From positions 1 through 64,000 of the forward strand of contig NZ_DLFW01000029.1 of the NCBI RefSeq assembly GCF_002482385.1: 64,000 nucleotides of DNA, in the 5' to 3' direction. The notes beneath the pieces are model-generated. The model was not told the origin of the DNA. It searched no databases and saw only the letters and a list, made by a program, of their open reading frames with translations. A program made the translations under genes and the position numbers. Positions 1 to 8,883 of the stretch are shown piece by piece (the stretch's first letter is position 1; each line of letters opens with the position of its first letter). Source of the DNA: Dysgonomonas sp. UBA7710 (GTDB lineage: Bacteria > Bacteroidota > Bacteroidia > Bacteroidales > Dysgonomonadaceae).

Positions 1-474
1 GGTCATGGCCGAGGGGACTTCAATCGCCACATGCTTGCCGTCTTTCATCGCCTGTACGCCTATTGTGGCATGGGATTTCCAGTCTGTGGCTACATAGACC
101 AGGTCTACATCCGGCAGGGCTGTGACTTTACGCCATACGGAAGTATCCCCGTAAAACTCCCGGGCTTTGGGAAATCCACGCTTTTCGAGCATTTTGTTTA
201 CTTTCTCCGTGTTTTTTTGCTCCACATCGCACAGGGCAATTATTTCCACACCCTCTATATGTGTCATGCGTTCCACTGCTCCCGGGCCGCGCATGCCCAG
301 ACCGATAAAAGCTACACGGACTATTGGCAGCGGACCGGTCCTTAGTTCGAGTACATCGGTCTGTCCGGCAGGACGTTCGGGAACGGGTGTCTTGATCACA
401 TTCTGTGCTTCGGATTGCTGGCTGATACCCATAGCCATAAAGCCGGCAAGGAATAAAAATAATATCTTCTTCAT
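1..474 (-). CDS. Gfo/Idh/MocA-family oxidoreductase, GH109-like (partial)
   Basis: The N-terminal 158 residues of an exported NAD-dependent oxidoreductase; the C-terminus lies beyond the window start. The start at 474 gives a signal peptide (MKKILFLFLAGF, ending near SEAQ). A Rossmann motif GLGMRG follows at residues 58-63, then an acidic strand end (ALCDVE) and the KHVAIEVPSAMT segment typical of GH109 proteins. GH109 enzymes remove alpha-linked N-acetylgalactosamine by an NAD-dependent redox mechanism. The family assignment is by resemblance of the N-terminal half only; other secreted MocA-like dehydrogenases look similar. It lies on the same strand as the polysaccharide locus but about 680 bp of repeat-rich DNA separates it, so it may be a separate transcript. 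Confidence 0.8.
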   Translation of the reverse strand, partial: MKKILFLFLAGFMAMGISQQSEAQNVIKTPVPERPAGQTDVLELRTGPLPIVRVAFIGLGMRGPGAVERMTHIEGVEIIALCDVEQKNTEKVNKMLEKRGFPKAREFYGDTSVWRKVTALPDVDLVYVATDWKSHATIGVQAMKDGKHVAIEVPSAMT

Positions 475-574
475 TTCTTATAACTTTTTATGTTTTTATT
501 ATCAGGAGGATTTTTTCTCTTATCTCCAGGGTTAAACGTGCGAAAACCGCAGTTATAAATTTACGTTCCTTAAC

Positions 575-1095
575 TGTATATAGTTAAAAAGTAACAGAAG
601 TAACAGGAATATCAGTGAACAGTTATCAGTCATCAGCTGGTAAGATGTAAAAACTTTGCGCCTCTGCGTCTTTGCGTGAAATAAAATAAAGTATCTTGTA
701 ACCCGTAACTCTTAAAAAAGGTAACAAAAGTAACACAGAAAACAATTAATAATTAAGAATGAGAAATTAAGAATTAGCTTTTTATGCTGAGCAGAGCGAA
801 GCATCTCATCTGTCAACAGCCATCAGTTAATAACTCGTATCTCGTATCTTGTCTACTTGTAACTATTCCCAAAAAGGTAACAAAAGTAACACTTGTTTCA
901 GTGAACAGTAAACAATATTCTCTCGCAAAGACGCAAAGACGCGAAAAGGTAACAAAGGTTACACTATTTCACTCATTTGCTAATATGCTAATTTTAACTA
1001 CACTTCGTTCCGTTGAACGATGTTTCAAATTTGCTAATTAAATTATTTCAAAGGACTACAAGCTAATGGCTAGTGGCTAACAGCTCACTGTATAG
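575..1095. repeat. mosaic intergenic repeat, copy 1
   Basis: Non-coding stretch between the GH109-like gene and the kinase-like gene, built of short modules. These include GTAACAAAAGTAACA-type units (at 720-735, 876-890 and 945-962), a 45-bp unit at 637-681 containing CTTTGCGCCTCTGCGTC, a unit at 784-805 (ATGCTGAGCAGAGCGAAGCA), a CTCGTATCTCGTATCTTGTC unit near 833-852 and a GCTAATGGCTAGTGGCTAAC unit near 1062. The same modules recur in reverse orientation at 30850-31165 and 47275-47815. Apparent reading frames inside it are not credible genes. Confidence 0.75.
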
Positions 1096-1153
1096 ATAAA
1101 CTTCTTTAAAAAGATTAAACCTCGTGCGGTTGCCCTATTTTATTTATTTATCC

Positions 1154-2251
1154 TTACTTAATCTCATTGACGATCCTGCTGATGACCGAGCGCATCTCAT
1201 CATAGTTTCCCTCCATAGACAGCAGCAACTTATACTGTGCACGGGTTCGTGCCAGGTTATGCGTCTCATGCTTAACCTTGTAATAATTATCCCCGTCGAT
1301 ATAATCCATCAGGAAACGCAGTATCTGCTCGAAGGTAATATACAGGGCGGAGAAGGCCAGGTTGTCGATTTCAGGCTGCGTCAGGAAGGACGATGCTTCC
1401 GACAGGTACCCTCTGGTATAGCTCTCAAAGAGATCCATCTTCATATACACATTTTCAAGGTTTTCATCGTCTTCCTTTCCGGCATTTGTATAGGAGCGTA
1501 TGGCATCGCCATAGTCATTCAGGCACATGCTGCTGAGGACGGTGTCCAGATCGATAACGCATAATACTTCTCCTTGCCTGTCGAACAGGATATTGCTGAT
1601 CTTGGTATCGTTATGGGTGATCCTGACAGGTATTTCCCCCGATTCGAACTTTTCCCATAAAGCAAGCATCTGACTCCGGCGGTTCTCTATCCAGCCGATC
1701 TCCTCTGCGACCTGCGCTTTGCGCCCGGCCGGATCTTTTCCGAGTACTTCATCCCACTGTTTCAGACGGAACCGCATATTATGGAAGCCCGGCAATATAT
1801 CGGCCAGCGGTTCCTTCATACCGGCCAGCATAGCCTGGAACTTACCAATTCCCCTGCCGCCCTGCCCTGCCAATTCAGGGGAATCTGCGTAGTCATAGGC
1901 AACCGTATTATCTATAAACAGGCAGGCAGCCCAGTATTCGCCCGCGGCATCTTTATAAAACAGCCTGCCGTCCACCGTCGGTATGACGGTCAGGGCCTCC
2001 CTTAGAGGGTCGCCTCCCCGTTCTGAGATTATCTTCTTCAGGTGCGTGGTTACTTTATAAATATTATCCATCATCGCGGGCACATCCCTGAAGATATTCT
2101 TATTCTTCCGCTGGAGGATATAGTCGGGATTATTTCCCTGCGTTTCAACGAAAAACGTATCGTTTATCAGCCCTTCACCCAAAGGGCGGATTTGCAATAT
2201 CGGACCCCTGAATAAAAAATGAGGCACGATTGTTTCCAAATCTACGTTCAT
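1154..2251 (-). CDS. N-acetylhexosamine 1-kinase-like phosphotransferase (APH fold)
   Basis: A 365-residue cytoplasmic sugar-kinase-like protein of the aminoglycoside phosphotransferase/choline kinase fold. The catalytic loop is visible as ITHNDTKISNILFD (H213-N214-D215), followed by the metal-binding VIDLDTV (D234, D236) and a LNDYGDAIR segment. This arrangement matches NahK, which phosphorylates GlcNAc or GalNAc at C1 during salvage. No signal peptide, in agreement with action on imported sugar. It is the last gene of the leftward operon, 40 bp after the GH35 gene, which suggests it activates a hexosamine or hexose released by the upstream enzymes. Substrate is inferred from family only; related proteins are often annotated generically as phosphotransferases. 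Confidence 0.8.
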   Translation of the reverse strand: MNVDLETIVPHFLFRGPILQIRPLGEGLINDTFFVETQGNNPDYILQRKNKNIFRDVPAMMDNIYKVTTHLKKIISERGGDPLREALTVIPTVDGRLFYKDAAGEYWAACLFIDNTVAYDYADSPELAGQGGRGIGKFQAMLAGMKEPLADILPGFHNMRFRLKQWDEVLGKDPAGRKAQVAEEIGWIENRRSQMLALWEKFESGEIPVRITHNDTKISNILFDRQGEVLCVIDLDTVLSSMCLNDYGDAIRSYTNAGKEDDENLENVYMKMDLFESYTRGYLSEASSFLTQPEIDNLAFSALYITFEQILRFLMDYIDGDNYYKVKHETHNLARTRAQYKLLLSMEGNYDEMRSVISRIVNEIK

Positions 2252-2291
2252 TGATATTCTTGTTATTACTCTTTTAATGATGGTTTTCTTG

Positions 2292-4181
2292 TTATTGATT
2301 TACTCTAAGTTTTGTCAGTATCGGTACTTTTACAGTCCTTACTTCCGAATGTACTTTATCGTTTTGCTGCTCGAAAATAACAATCTCATTTTCTCCTTTT
2401 TTAAGCCATACGCCTGGTATGTATAAAGTCTGTTGCGGGCCTACATGCCAGTAACGGCCGATATTTATACCGTTGATAAAGACAATACCTTTCCCCCAGT
2501 CTTCCATATCAAGGAATGTATCACCTGTTTCTTCCAGATTAAATACGCCTGAGTAAACAGCGGGCCTGCCTTTTATCTTTCCGGCAGTACTCAAATCATA
2601 CACATTTTCTTCCTTCATTTTCTGAGGCTCCGGAGTTTTATCCATAGGTACCCGGAACATTTCCCATTCGCCTTCTATAATATTTCCGTTTATTTTAACA
2701 GGGCTGATTATACCCTTTGTGTTGTGTATAATTCCGGAACCATAGTTGATCCGACCCATATTTTCGACAAATATCTCCAGATTAGAATTGAATGGAATAT
2801 CTATCTCCATGCTGTAAGCATTGAAATAGCGGTTCAACTCTCCAACCTTTTCTCCGTTCACATATACCAGTGCATAGTCCCTCAGGCCTTCTATTTCCAA
2901 TTTACCGCTTATCGGCTGGTTAAAATGCCTTTTGTACAGGATATAACCATAACCCTGGTTCAATTGCTCGAAAGTCATTGGTTTATCGCTTTGTACCGGT
3001 TCCTGCGTACTAATTGTTTCCAGCATATCCGCAGCCTTCGTCAGTTTGATGGAGGATATTTCAATCAAAGGCATTGCGGCAGGTGCCGTAGGAACAGGAT
3101 ACTTCACATATTTCTTTATGACATTCCGGATAGAATCAAACTTCGGGGTTACCCACCCTGCCTCACTAATGGGAGCATCGTAATCATAACTGGTCAAATC
3201 CGGCTGTATGTCGTGCTTTTTATCGTAGTTAGCTCCGCTGGTGAATCCGAAATTTGTTCCGCCATGCACCATGTAGTAATTGATGGATACTCCATTCTGT
3301 AAATATTTTTCTGTTTGGCGGGCAATGTTTGTGGCACTCACTTGCGGGTGCGGTTCTGCCCAGTGTGCCAGCCATCCGGGATAAAACTCGGCAACCATGT
3401 AAGGCCCCTGTCCTCCATTATATTGGTCCACCACCTTTTTCAGATTTTCAATATTGCTTTCTCCATTTGCAGTAGGCAAAGCCCCGGGAGTAGCCCCCCC
3501 CTCAAAAAGCCAACTGCCGTCGGAAGTGAACATCGGAATATTGAATCCTGCGTCTTTTAGTTGCTGTACAATCTTTGCATTATATACGCGGTGTTCTTCC
3601 AGCGGAATATCCTTTCGTTGCGATACATAAGAGCCGAACTCATTTTCGGCTTGGACCATAATTATCGGGCCTCCTTTTGTTATTTGAAGACCGCCTATTT
3701 CCTTGTACAATCTGTTTATATATAATTGTGTATATTTCAGAAACTGTTCGTTGTCACGTCTTAGTTCCAGACCTTCAACGTTCTGAAGCCACCATGGATA
3801 TCCCCCGAATTCCCATTCGGCACACACGTATGGACCAGGCCGAAGGATAACCATCAGGCCTTCTTCGCCTGCAATCTTAATATACTCAGCAAGGTTTTTA
3901 TCTCCTGTAAAATCCCATTTACCCGGTTCGGGTTCATGGGCATTCCAAAACACATAGGTAGCCACGGCGTTCAGGCCCATCGCCTTTAGCATTTGCATAC
4001 GGTGACGCCAGTATTGATGAGGGATACGCGGATAGTGCATTTCTCCCGAAAGGATGCGGAGAGGTGTATTGTCATACATAAATTCACCTCCTTTTATCTC
4101 GAAGGTGTGTGTCTGAGCCTGTACTGCTAAAGGTGAAAAAAGAAACAAAAGCAGTGGCAGTAAAAAAACTTTCTTTATCAT
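2292..4181 (-). CDS. GH35 beta-galactosidase, exported
   Basis: A 629-residue family 35 glycoside hydrolase that removes terminal beta-linked galactose. The start at 4181 (MIKKVFLLPL) is preferred over the longer frame from 4232 because it begins a clear signal peptide ending VQAQ and avoids overlap with the upstream gene. The TIM barrel follows at once (LRILSGEMHYPRIP, then AVATYVFWNAHEPEPG). The acid/base glutamate is E181 in GGPIIMVQAENEFG and the likely nucleophile is E265 in MVAEFYPGW. The C-terminal half contains the jelly-roll segments usual in the family (GYILYKRHF; GIVFINGINIGRYW). Length is normal for Bacteroidota GH35. It sits 40 bp downstream of the GH88 gene in one operon. Confidence 0.93.
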   Translation of the reverse strand: MIKKVFLLPLLLFLFSPLAVQAQTHTFEIKGGEFMYDNTPLRILSGEMHYPRIPHQYWRHRMQMLKAMGLNAVATYVFWNAHEPEPGKWDFTGDKNLAEYIKIAGEEGLMVILRPGPYVCAEWEFGGYPWWLQNVEGLELRRDNEQFLKYTQLYINRLYKEIGGLQITKGGPIIMVQAENEFGSYVSQRKDIPLEEHRVYNAKIVQQLKDAGFNIPMFTSDGSWLFEGGATPGALPTANGESNIENLKKVVDQYNGGQGPYMVAEFYPGWLAHWAEPHPQVSATNIARQTEKYLQNGVSINYYMVHGGTNFGFTSGANYDKKHDIQPDLTSYDYDAPISEAGWVTPKFDSIRNVIKKYVKYPVPTAPAAMPLIEISSIKLTKAADMLETISTQEPVQSDKPMTFEQLNQGYGYILYKRHFNQPISGKLEIEGLRDYALVYVNGEKVGELNRYFNAYSMEIDIPFNSNLEIFVENMGRINYGSGIIHNTKGIISPVKINGNIIEGEWEMFRVPMDKTPEPQKMKEENVYDLSTAGKIKGRPAVYSGVFNLEETGDTFLDMEDWGKGIVFINGINIGRYWHVGPQQTLYIPGVWLKKGENEIVIFEQQNDKVHSEVRTVKVPILTKLRVNQ

Positions 4182-4221
4182 GGCCTGTAAGTTATAAATT
4201 AAAATCGATAGTTGAGAATAT

Positions 4222-5478
4222 TTAATTAACATTTTTTATTTTCCTGTATCTATTTAATGCCTCTAAAAAATAATAGTCAGCGTAAACCAGAGGCTTGTCT
4301 ATTTCGGACTCATGAGGAAGGCTTCCTACGCTATGCATTAATATAAAATCGGCATTTCTGCCGAGTTGTGCCCTGTATGCCGGCGATGCCAGGCTATGAA
4401 GCATCTTTATAGCGGTGTTTGTATAAGTTTTATTGTTTGCCAATTCTCCCAGTTCAAATAAGGCTGAACAGACAATTGCTGCTGCGGATGCATCTTTCAG
4501 TCCTTTACCCGGGAATTGTACGGCATATGACTTTCCGGTAGGAGTATAGCCCTCCTGTCCAACGTTGAAATCCCAAACAGGTACCAGGTCGTCCGGTAAA
4601 TTTTTAAGATATAGGTCTGTTGCTTTTATTGCGGCATTAAGAAATTTCGGTTCGTGTGTTTCCCTATAAACCATTGTAAATCCATAAATAGCCCAGGCCT
4701 GCCCGCGGGCCCAGGTGGAATTGTCGCTGTATCCCTGACAGGTGGCCTGATTCAGTACCTTTCCGGTAATTGTATCATAATTAACCACATGATATGTTGA
4801 AAAATCTTCCCTGAAATGATTTTTCAGTGTAGATTCCGAATGCTTTACTGCAATATCATAATATTTCTTATTTTCTGAAATTTTGGATGCATAGAATAAC
4901 ATTTCGAGGTTCATCATATTATCTATAATTACCGGATAATACCATTCTGTCGTATCATTCCAGTTTTTACGGTAATTCCAGGACTTTATGGTCTGAGTTT
5001 TTTCGTTGAAACGGGATGATAATGATTCGGCACTTTCGAGAAGGATATCTTTATAACCGGGCTTTGGCGACAGACGTTCTGCGTTTCCATAGCTGCAATA
5101 CATCATAAAGCCCAGATCGTGATGTCCGGTAAACGTTTTTAATGGTTCTAGCGATGCTGTCCATTTTTCTGCTGCGATTTTCCACTTTTCATTACCGGTC
5201 AGTTCATATAGGTACCAAAGTGAACCGGGAAAGAAACCGGGTGTCCAGTCATACATTCCGGTAACAACTAACGACCCGTCATTCTTCATTGTACGGGGAT
5301 AATTTTTACCTGTGGGTTCACCTGTTATATGTAACATACTATCTGTCTGTGCCTCAGCGAATCCAATATTTTCTGTAATAAATAAATCTTTTTGATTTTT
5401 TTGTCCGCTTTTACAGGAGCAGGTCAAAAATAGAATGGCAAATATCAGAAATAAATTAGTGGAAAGTTTCAAATTCAT
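4222..5478 (-). CDS. GH88 unsaturated glucuronyl hydrolase, lipoprotein
   Basis: A 418-residue protein of the (alpha/alpha)6-barrel unsaturated glucuronyl hydrolase family, which hydrolyses the unsaturated uronic acid left at the non-reducing end by polysaccharide lyases. The N-terminus is a lipoprotein signal (FLTCSCKSG, with C20 or C22 as lipidation site). Two catalytic-type aspartates are visible: D121 in HHDLGF and D186 in VIIDNMMNLEM. They correspond to D88 and D149 of Bacillus UGL. The GYSDNSTWARGQAW segment is also typical. It lies 4 bp downstream of the heparinase-like lyase gene, the expected pairing of a lyase with the enzyme that processes its product. GH105 is the alternative family, but motif order fits GH88 better. 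Confidence 0.9.
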   Translation of the reverse strand: MNLKLSTNLFLIFAILFLTCSCKSGQKNQKDLFITENIGFAEAQTDSMLHITGEPTGKNYPRTMKNDGSLVVTGMYDWTPGFFPGSLWYLYELTGNEKWKIAAEKWTASLEPLKTFTGHHDLGFMMYCSYGNAERLSPKPGYKDILLESAESLSSRFNEKTQTIKSWNYRKNWNDTTEWYYPVIIDNMMNLEMLFYASKISENKKYYDIAVKHSESTLKNHFREDFSTYHVVNYDTITGKVLNQATCQGYSDNSTWARGQAWAIYGFTMVYRETHEPKFLNAAIKATDLYLKNLPDDLVPVWDFNVGQEGYTPTGKSYAVQFPGKGLKDASAAAIVCSALFELGELANNKTYTNTAIKMLHSLASPAYRAQLGRNADFILMHSVGSLPHESEIDKPLVYADYYFLEALNRYRKIKNVN

Positions 5479-5482
5479 CTTT

Positions 5483-7396
5483 TTAAATTTTAATTTTAAT
5501 TCTATATAATCCGTTATTTTTTATTTTTCGGGCATTTAATGATATCCTGTAAATCTCATTTCCCCATACATCTGAAAGCCTTTTGTCATCAAGTTTTATT
5601 ACTTCAATGTCAATATCAAAATCAGCTTTGTTATATTCTAGTTGATAAGTTTCATTGTTTATTATAACTGTAATAATACCGGCTTTTGTCAGGTCTGCTT
5701 TACCCCAGGTAAGAAAATTAAGCCGATTGGCGGTTTTAGCTTGTTTCAGATCGAATTTATCTTCGATAATAAGGGCGTCCTTTTTTAATCTGTACTCCCT
5801 TATCCATGAGTTAATACCCGCTTCGGCTGGATATGACCGGGATATATCCAGGGAGAAAGTTTTGCTCTTTTCATCTGCTTTTACATTGCAGGCTGCATAT
5901 TGTTTTCCATATGCCTGTGAATAGCCGTTTATCCGGGGAAGATTATGGTAATCGCTCTGCATCGTCCATATGGAATACCTGTCCTTGCTGAATGTCTTTG
6001 CGGTATATGTCCCTACTCCCGCGTCAATAAACACAGGTGTTCCATCCACATATAAAGAAAACGTCCCGGTATCGTTATGATTGTGGCTTTCGTCATTGTA
6101 ACCGCCTTTACAGGAAAAAAAAGCCTTACCATTGCTTATATAACAAAATTCCGTCTCCGGATACCAGACAAATGGTTTAAACACATGTAACGGTGCCATG
6201 CCGACAATTTCGTTTTCAAACGATAAATCTTCTAATATCCTGTACATATCGCGGTTAAAAGGTATATCCTTTGGTAACTCTTTTTTCAAATAAGCGGCAA
6301 AATGCATTAAATCCGTACTATGAGCCATTTTCCCATACCGGTAGGTCAAACGGTAATCAATGTCACTTTTGGCCGACGCGTCCGCAAAGTTTACGACCCA
6401 ACCGTTACCTGCATACGAATGTAAGATGTACTCGCCCATATCTTTTATTATAGGATTCTGAAATATAGATATTTCGCCACCTGTGGCATCATATAATATC
6501 TGCAGGTAGTCATACATTTTTCCTGCGGCATGTCCCCAATAAGAAGGCCCTTCTTCACAGGCTCCGTCTTCATTATTATAATTAATAAACTTATCAACAG
6601 AAACCATTGTTTTATATATTCCTTTCAAACGTCTATCCGGGTCTTTCTCAACCAGAAGAAAGCACTGTAATACGTTGGCATTGCACCAGGGATTCCAATT
6701 ATTTACAAATCCGCCTTGGCTGCCGACATCCGTAGCCATCCACCAAAAACGGTCTTCTTTCAGATATGGAGTCAGAATGCGTGTGTCTATCTCATGATAT
6801 AACCGTTCGGATATCAGAGGATTTATTTTATCAAATTCCTTTCCTAAAAAATAATATATCCAGGAGAAATTTGCTCCTACATCACCTGAAACAAGATCTA
6901 TTACAGGGTCCCTGTAGTCAGGGAAAGAACCTTTGACTTTTTGCAATGGTAGATGTGCAGAATTACACCAGGTGGTCATTTCACAAATATGAAATATCCC
7001 GTTGATCAGCTGATCTATAAATCGTCCTTTGCCCTCTGCTATTTCGGCTATGAAAAGTGTAGATACAGCATTCAGGTTAGCGTTATGTGTGCGCTCCATA
7101 ATGCTTCTGTTTCCGGATCTGCTGTATTCCAGATAATCGGTAGCCTTTACGACTTTCCATTCGTAATCCAGGAATTTTTCACCTTGTCCTATTATCTGTA
7201 TTTTATTTTCTTGTAATAGTTTATCCCAACCCGCCCTGTCTGTGTATGCCGGATAATGCACCCATTTCTGGCCGGATATAAGAACCGTTTTTAAACGATT
7301 GGTATCCGCAATATTCTGTAACAGATTTCTTTCTTTATATGCCTGGACATTCAGCCATATAAGAGATAACAATACTAAAAGTATTTTTTTCACCAT
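5483..7396 (-). CDS. heparinase II/III-like polysaccharide lyase
   Basis: A 637-residue exported protein with a signal peptide (MVKKILLVLLSLIWLNVQA), an alpha-helical toroid in the first 380 residues and a beta-sandwich C-terminal part. Visible landmarks are NNWNPWCNAN (232-241), EEGPSYW (281-287), SHNHNDTGTF (437-446), DAGVGTYT (458-465) and YHNLPRING (483-491). The His/Asn/Tyr-rich helical part and the HNHND strand are the usual layout of heparinase II/III-type lyases, which cleave uronic-acid-containing chains by beta-elimination. The exact PL family is not clear from reading; PL33 and PL37 are possible, and the substrate cannot be named. It sits in the operon between the DUF2264 gene (9 bp) and GH88 (4 bp), which supports a true lyase role. 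Confidence 0.85.
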   Translation of the reverse strand: MVKKILLVLLSLIWLNVQAYKERNLLQNIADTNRLKTVLISGQKWVHYPAYTDRAGWDKLLQENKIQIIGQGEKFLDYEWKVVKATDYLEYSRSGNRSIMERTHNANLNAVSTLFIAEIAEGKGRFIDQLINGIFHICEMTTWCNSAHLPLQKVKGSFPDYRDPVIDLVSGDVGANFSWIYYFLGKEFDKINPLISERLYHEIDTRILTPYLKEDRFWWMATDVGSQGGFVNNWNPWCNANVLQCFLLVEKDPDRRLKGIYKTMVSVDKFINYNNEDGACEEGPSYWGHAAGKMYDYLQILYDATGGEISIFQNPIIKDMGEYILHSYAGNGWVVNFADASAKSDIDYRLTYRYGKMAHSTDLMHFAAYLKKELPKDIPFNRDMYRILEDLSFENEIVGMAPLHVFKPFVWYPETEFCYISNGKAFFSCKGGYNDESHNHNDTGTFSLYVDGTPVFIDAGVGTYTAKTFSKDRYSIWTMQSDYHNLPRINGYSQAYGKQYAACNVKADEKSKTFSLDISRSYPAEAGINSWIREYRLKKDALIIEDKFDLKQAKTANRLNFLTWGKADLTKAGIITVIINNETYQLEYNKADFDIDIEVIKLDDKRLSDVWGNEIYRISLNARKIKNNGLYRIKIKI

Positions 7397-7405
7397 AGCA
7401 GAATA

Positions 7406-8668
7406 TTATTTGCGGACAGATTCATGGTAATCTTTTAGGAATGGTTTACCACTCCAGGCCTTACGTGATGTCCAGTCTTCCGGAGTATCTGTCCAGAAAG
7501 GGTGATCTGCCGGCAGGCCAAGGGGCAGAAACACAAGAGAAGTCATATACAGACTTCCATTGTTCGTATAATAATCCGCCAGTTCCGGCTGATGTCCCAC
7601 AAATCCTAATTGAAGAAATCCTTCCCGTCCAAAATTCCCTTCCACAGAGAACATATTTTTCATAACAGCAGTCAGGGCATTTCTCACCTGCCCGTTTGTC
7701 ATCGTTTCAGGTAAGCCGTATTTCCATGCGGACAATGCCAGGGTTTGGAAAGCTCCCAGCCGGTATGTCATCGATCTGCCTACCGCCGGAAAGGTGCCTT
7801 CGGGGGATATAAGCCTTTCCAATAACTGGTTGTAGCGTTGCATACGCCTTAATGCCAGGTTAAAACCGAGGGGTGTATAAATTTTCTTTTGTTCCATGGC
7901 TTCCGTTATTTCCACAAGCATGGGATGCATCACATATCCGTTATAATAATCGAGGGAATAATCCGCTCCATCCGAATACCAGCCATCTCCGAGATACCAT
8001 TCGTCCAGTTTACGGATAGCCAGATCCAGAGCGAAGCCGTCATATTCTTCTCCGGTGGATAAAAGGAAGGCTTCTATGATGGCTCTGAATAACAGCCAGT
8101 TATTATATGCCGGACGAACAGAGCGTAAATTCCTGAACTCTTTAATATATCGCTCCTTTGTGACCTTGTCCAGTGGATTCCATAATGCTTCCGGCGCACG
8201 CATAAAACTATTGGCAATATAGGCTGCATCGACCAGAGCCTGCTGATGCCCCCTCCACAGCAAATAATCCGGACTATCCGGGTTCACGGCATTGGTATAG
8301 CTTTTTAACGCCCATTCTTTTAATTGTTTTCTTTTTATCCCTTCATCGGTAGCATCATCTTCCGGTAAGCCCAACCATGGGGCTATACCTGCCATCAAAC
8401 GTCCAAAAGCTTCTGTGTAAGCTACATCTTTATTTCGTCCGTCCCAGATGGGACTTAGTTCGAGAACCATATTCTTTTTCAGTTCGCCTTTGCTCATATT
8501 CATAAGCACGGGTTCGGATATCTCATACAGCAAACTAACCCAATAAGTCCTGTCAGATACTCTGGGTTGATGAGATCTTCCTTTCTGAGAAAAGGCACTT
8601 GTGGATATAACAAATAACAAGCATAACAAGATAGTATGCTTAAAACGAAATGCTTTCATAGATTTCAT
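7406..8668 (-). CDS. DUF2264-domain protein, likely glycoside hydrolase
   Basis: A 420-residue exported protein (signal peptide ending STSAFSQ) consisting of one DUF2264 domain, an (alpha/alpha)-barrel. The N-terminal block DRTYWVSLLYEISEPVLMNM and a central block NNWLLFRAIIEAFLL with WYLGDGWYSDG are the conserved parts. DUF2264 proteins are common in Bacteroidota polysaccharide loci; my recollection is that the domain corresponds to CAZy family GH154 (beta-glucuronidase), which would fit the uronic-acid theme here, but this is recalled rather than shown. First gene of the leftward operon, with a -7 promoter box at 8709-8716 just upstream. Confidence 0.82.
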   Translation of the reverse strand: MKSMKAFRFKHTILLCLLFVISTSAFSQKGRSHQPRVSDRTYWVSLLYEISEPVLMNMSKGELKKNMVLELSPIWDGRNKDVAYTEAFGRLMAGIAPWLGLPEDDATDEGIKRKQLKEWALKSYTNAVNPDSPDYLLWRGHQQALVDAAYIANSFMRAPEALWNPLDKVTKERYIKEFRNLRSVRPAYNNWLLFRAIIEAFLLSTGEEYDGFALDLAIRKLDEWYLGDGWYSDGADYSLDYYNGYVMHPMLVEITEAMEQKKIYTPLGFNLALRRMQRYNQLLERLISPEGTFPAVGRSMTYRLGAFQTLALSAWKYGLPETMTNGQVRNALTAVMKNMFSVEGNFGREGFLQLGFVGHQPELADYYTNNGSLYMTSLVFLPLGLPADHPFWTDTPEDWTSRKAWSGKPFLKDYHESVRK

Positions 8669-8708
8669 ATGCTTTTCATAAATATTTTTAATAGATAGTA
8701 TCCATATA

Positions 8709-8716
8709 CAAAAGTA
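8709..8716 (-). promoter_or_regulatory. Bacteroidota -7 box for the leftward operon
   Basis: On the minus strand this reads TACTTTTG, matching TAnnTTTG, about 40 bp upstream of the DUF2264 start at 8668. A TTG lies 17 bp further upstream (8734-8736) and may be the -33 element. It would drive the run from 8668 to 1154. Confidence 0.5.
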
Positions 8717-8766
8717 GAGAGGATAATACTCCGCAAGTAGTAAAAATGTTCATATTATGGTATAAA

Positions 8767-8806
8767 ATTGTACGCGCGGAATATTCTGGCCCTTTATTCG
8801 TACAAT
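8767..8806. promoter_or_regulatory. inverted repeat ATTGTACG-N24-CGTACAAT between divergent operons
   Basis: A perfect 8-bp inverted repeat (8767-8774 and 8799-8806) in the 215-bp gap between the divergent DUF2264 operon and susC. Half-site spacing is 32 bp, about three helical turns. The position would suit an operator for the hybrid regulator encoded at 16624-20664, but this is only positional inference. Confidence 0.35.
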
Positions 8807-8883
8807 AATAGAATCTAAAATACATATATATATAAATATTTGTGAAAAATATTTTTTATTCTTTAATACCTTAAAAAAAATCT

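Noticed and set aside
784..1041. 85-codon plus-strand frame in the first repeat region
   Set aside because: Lies entirely within repeated modules that recur elsewhere in other frames; its translation has no protein-like features.
575..1095. Possible CRISPR array because of repeated units
   Set aside because: Units differ in type, spacing and orientation, with no constant spacer length and no cas genes in the window.
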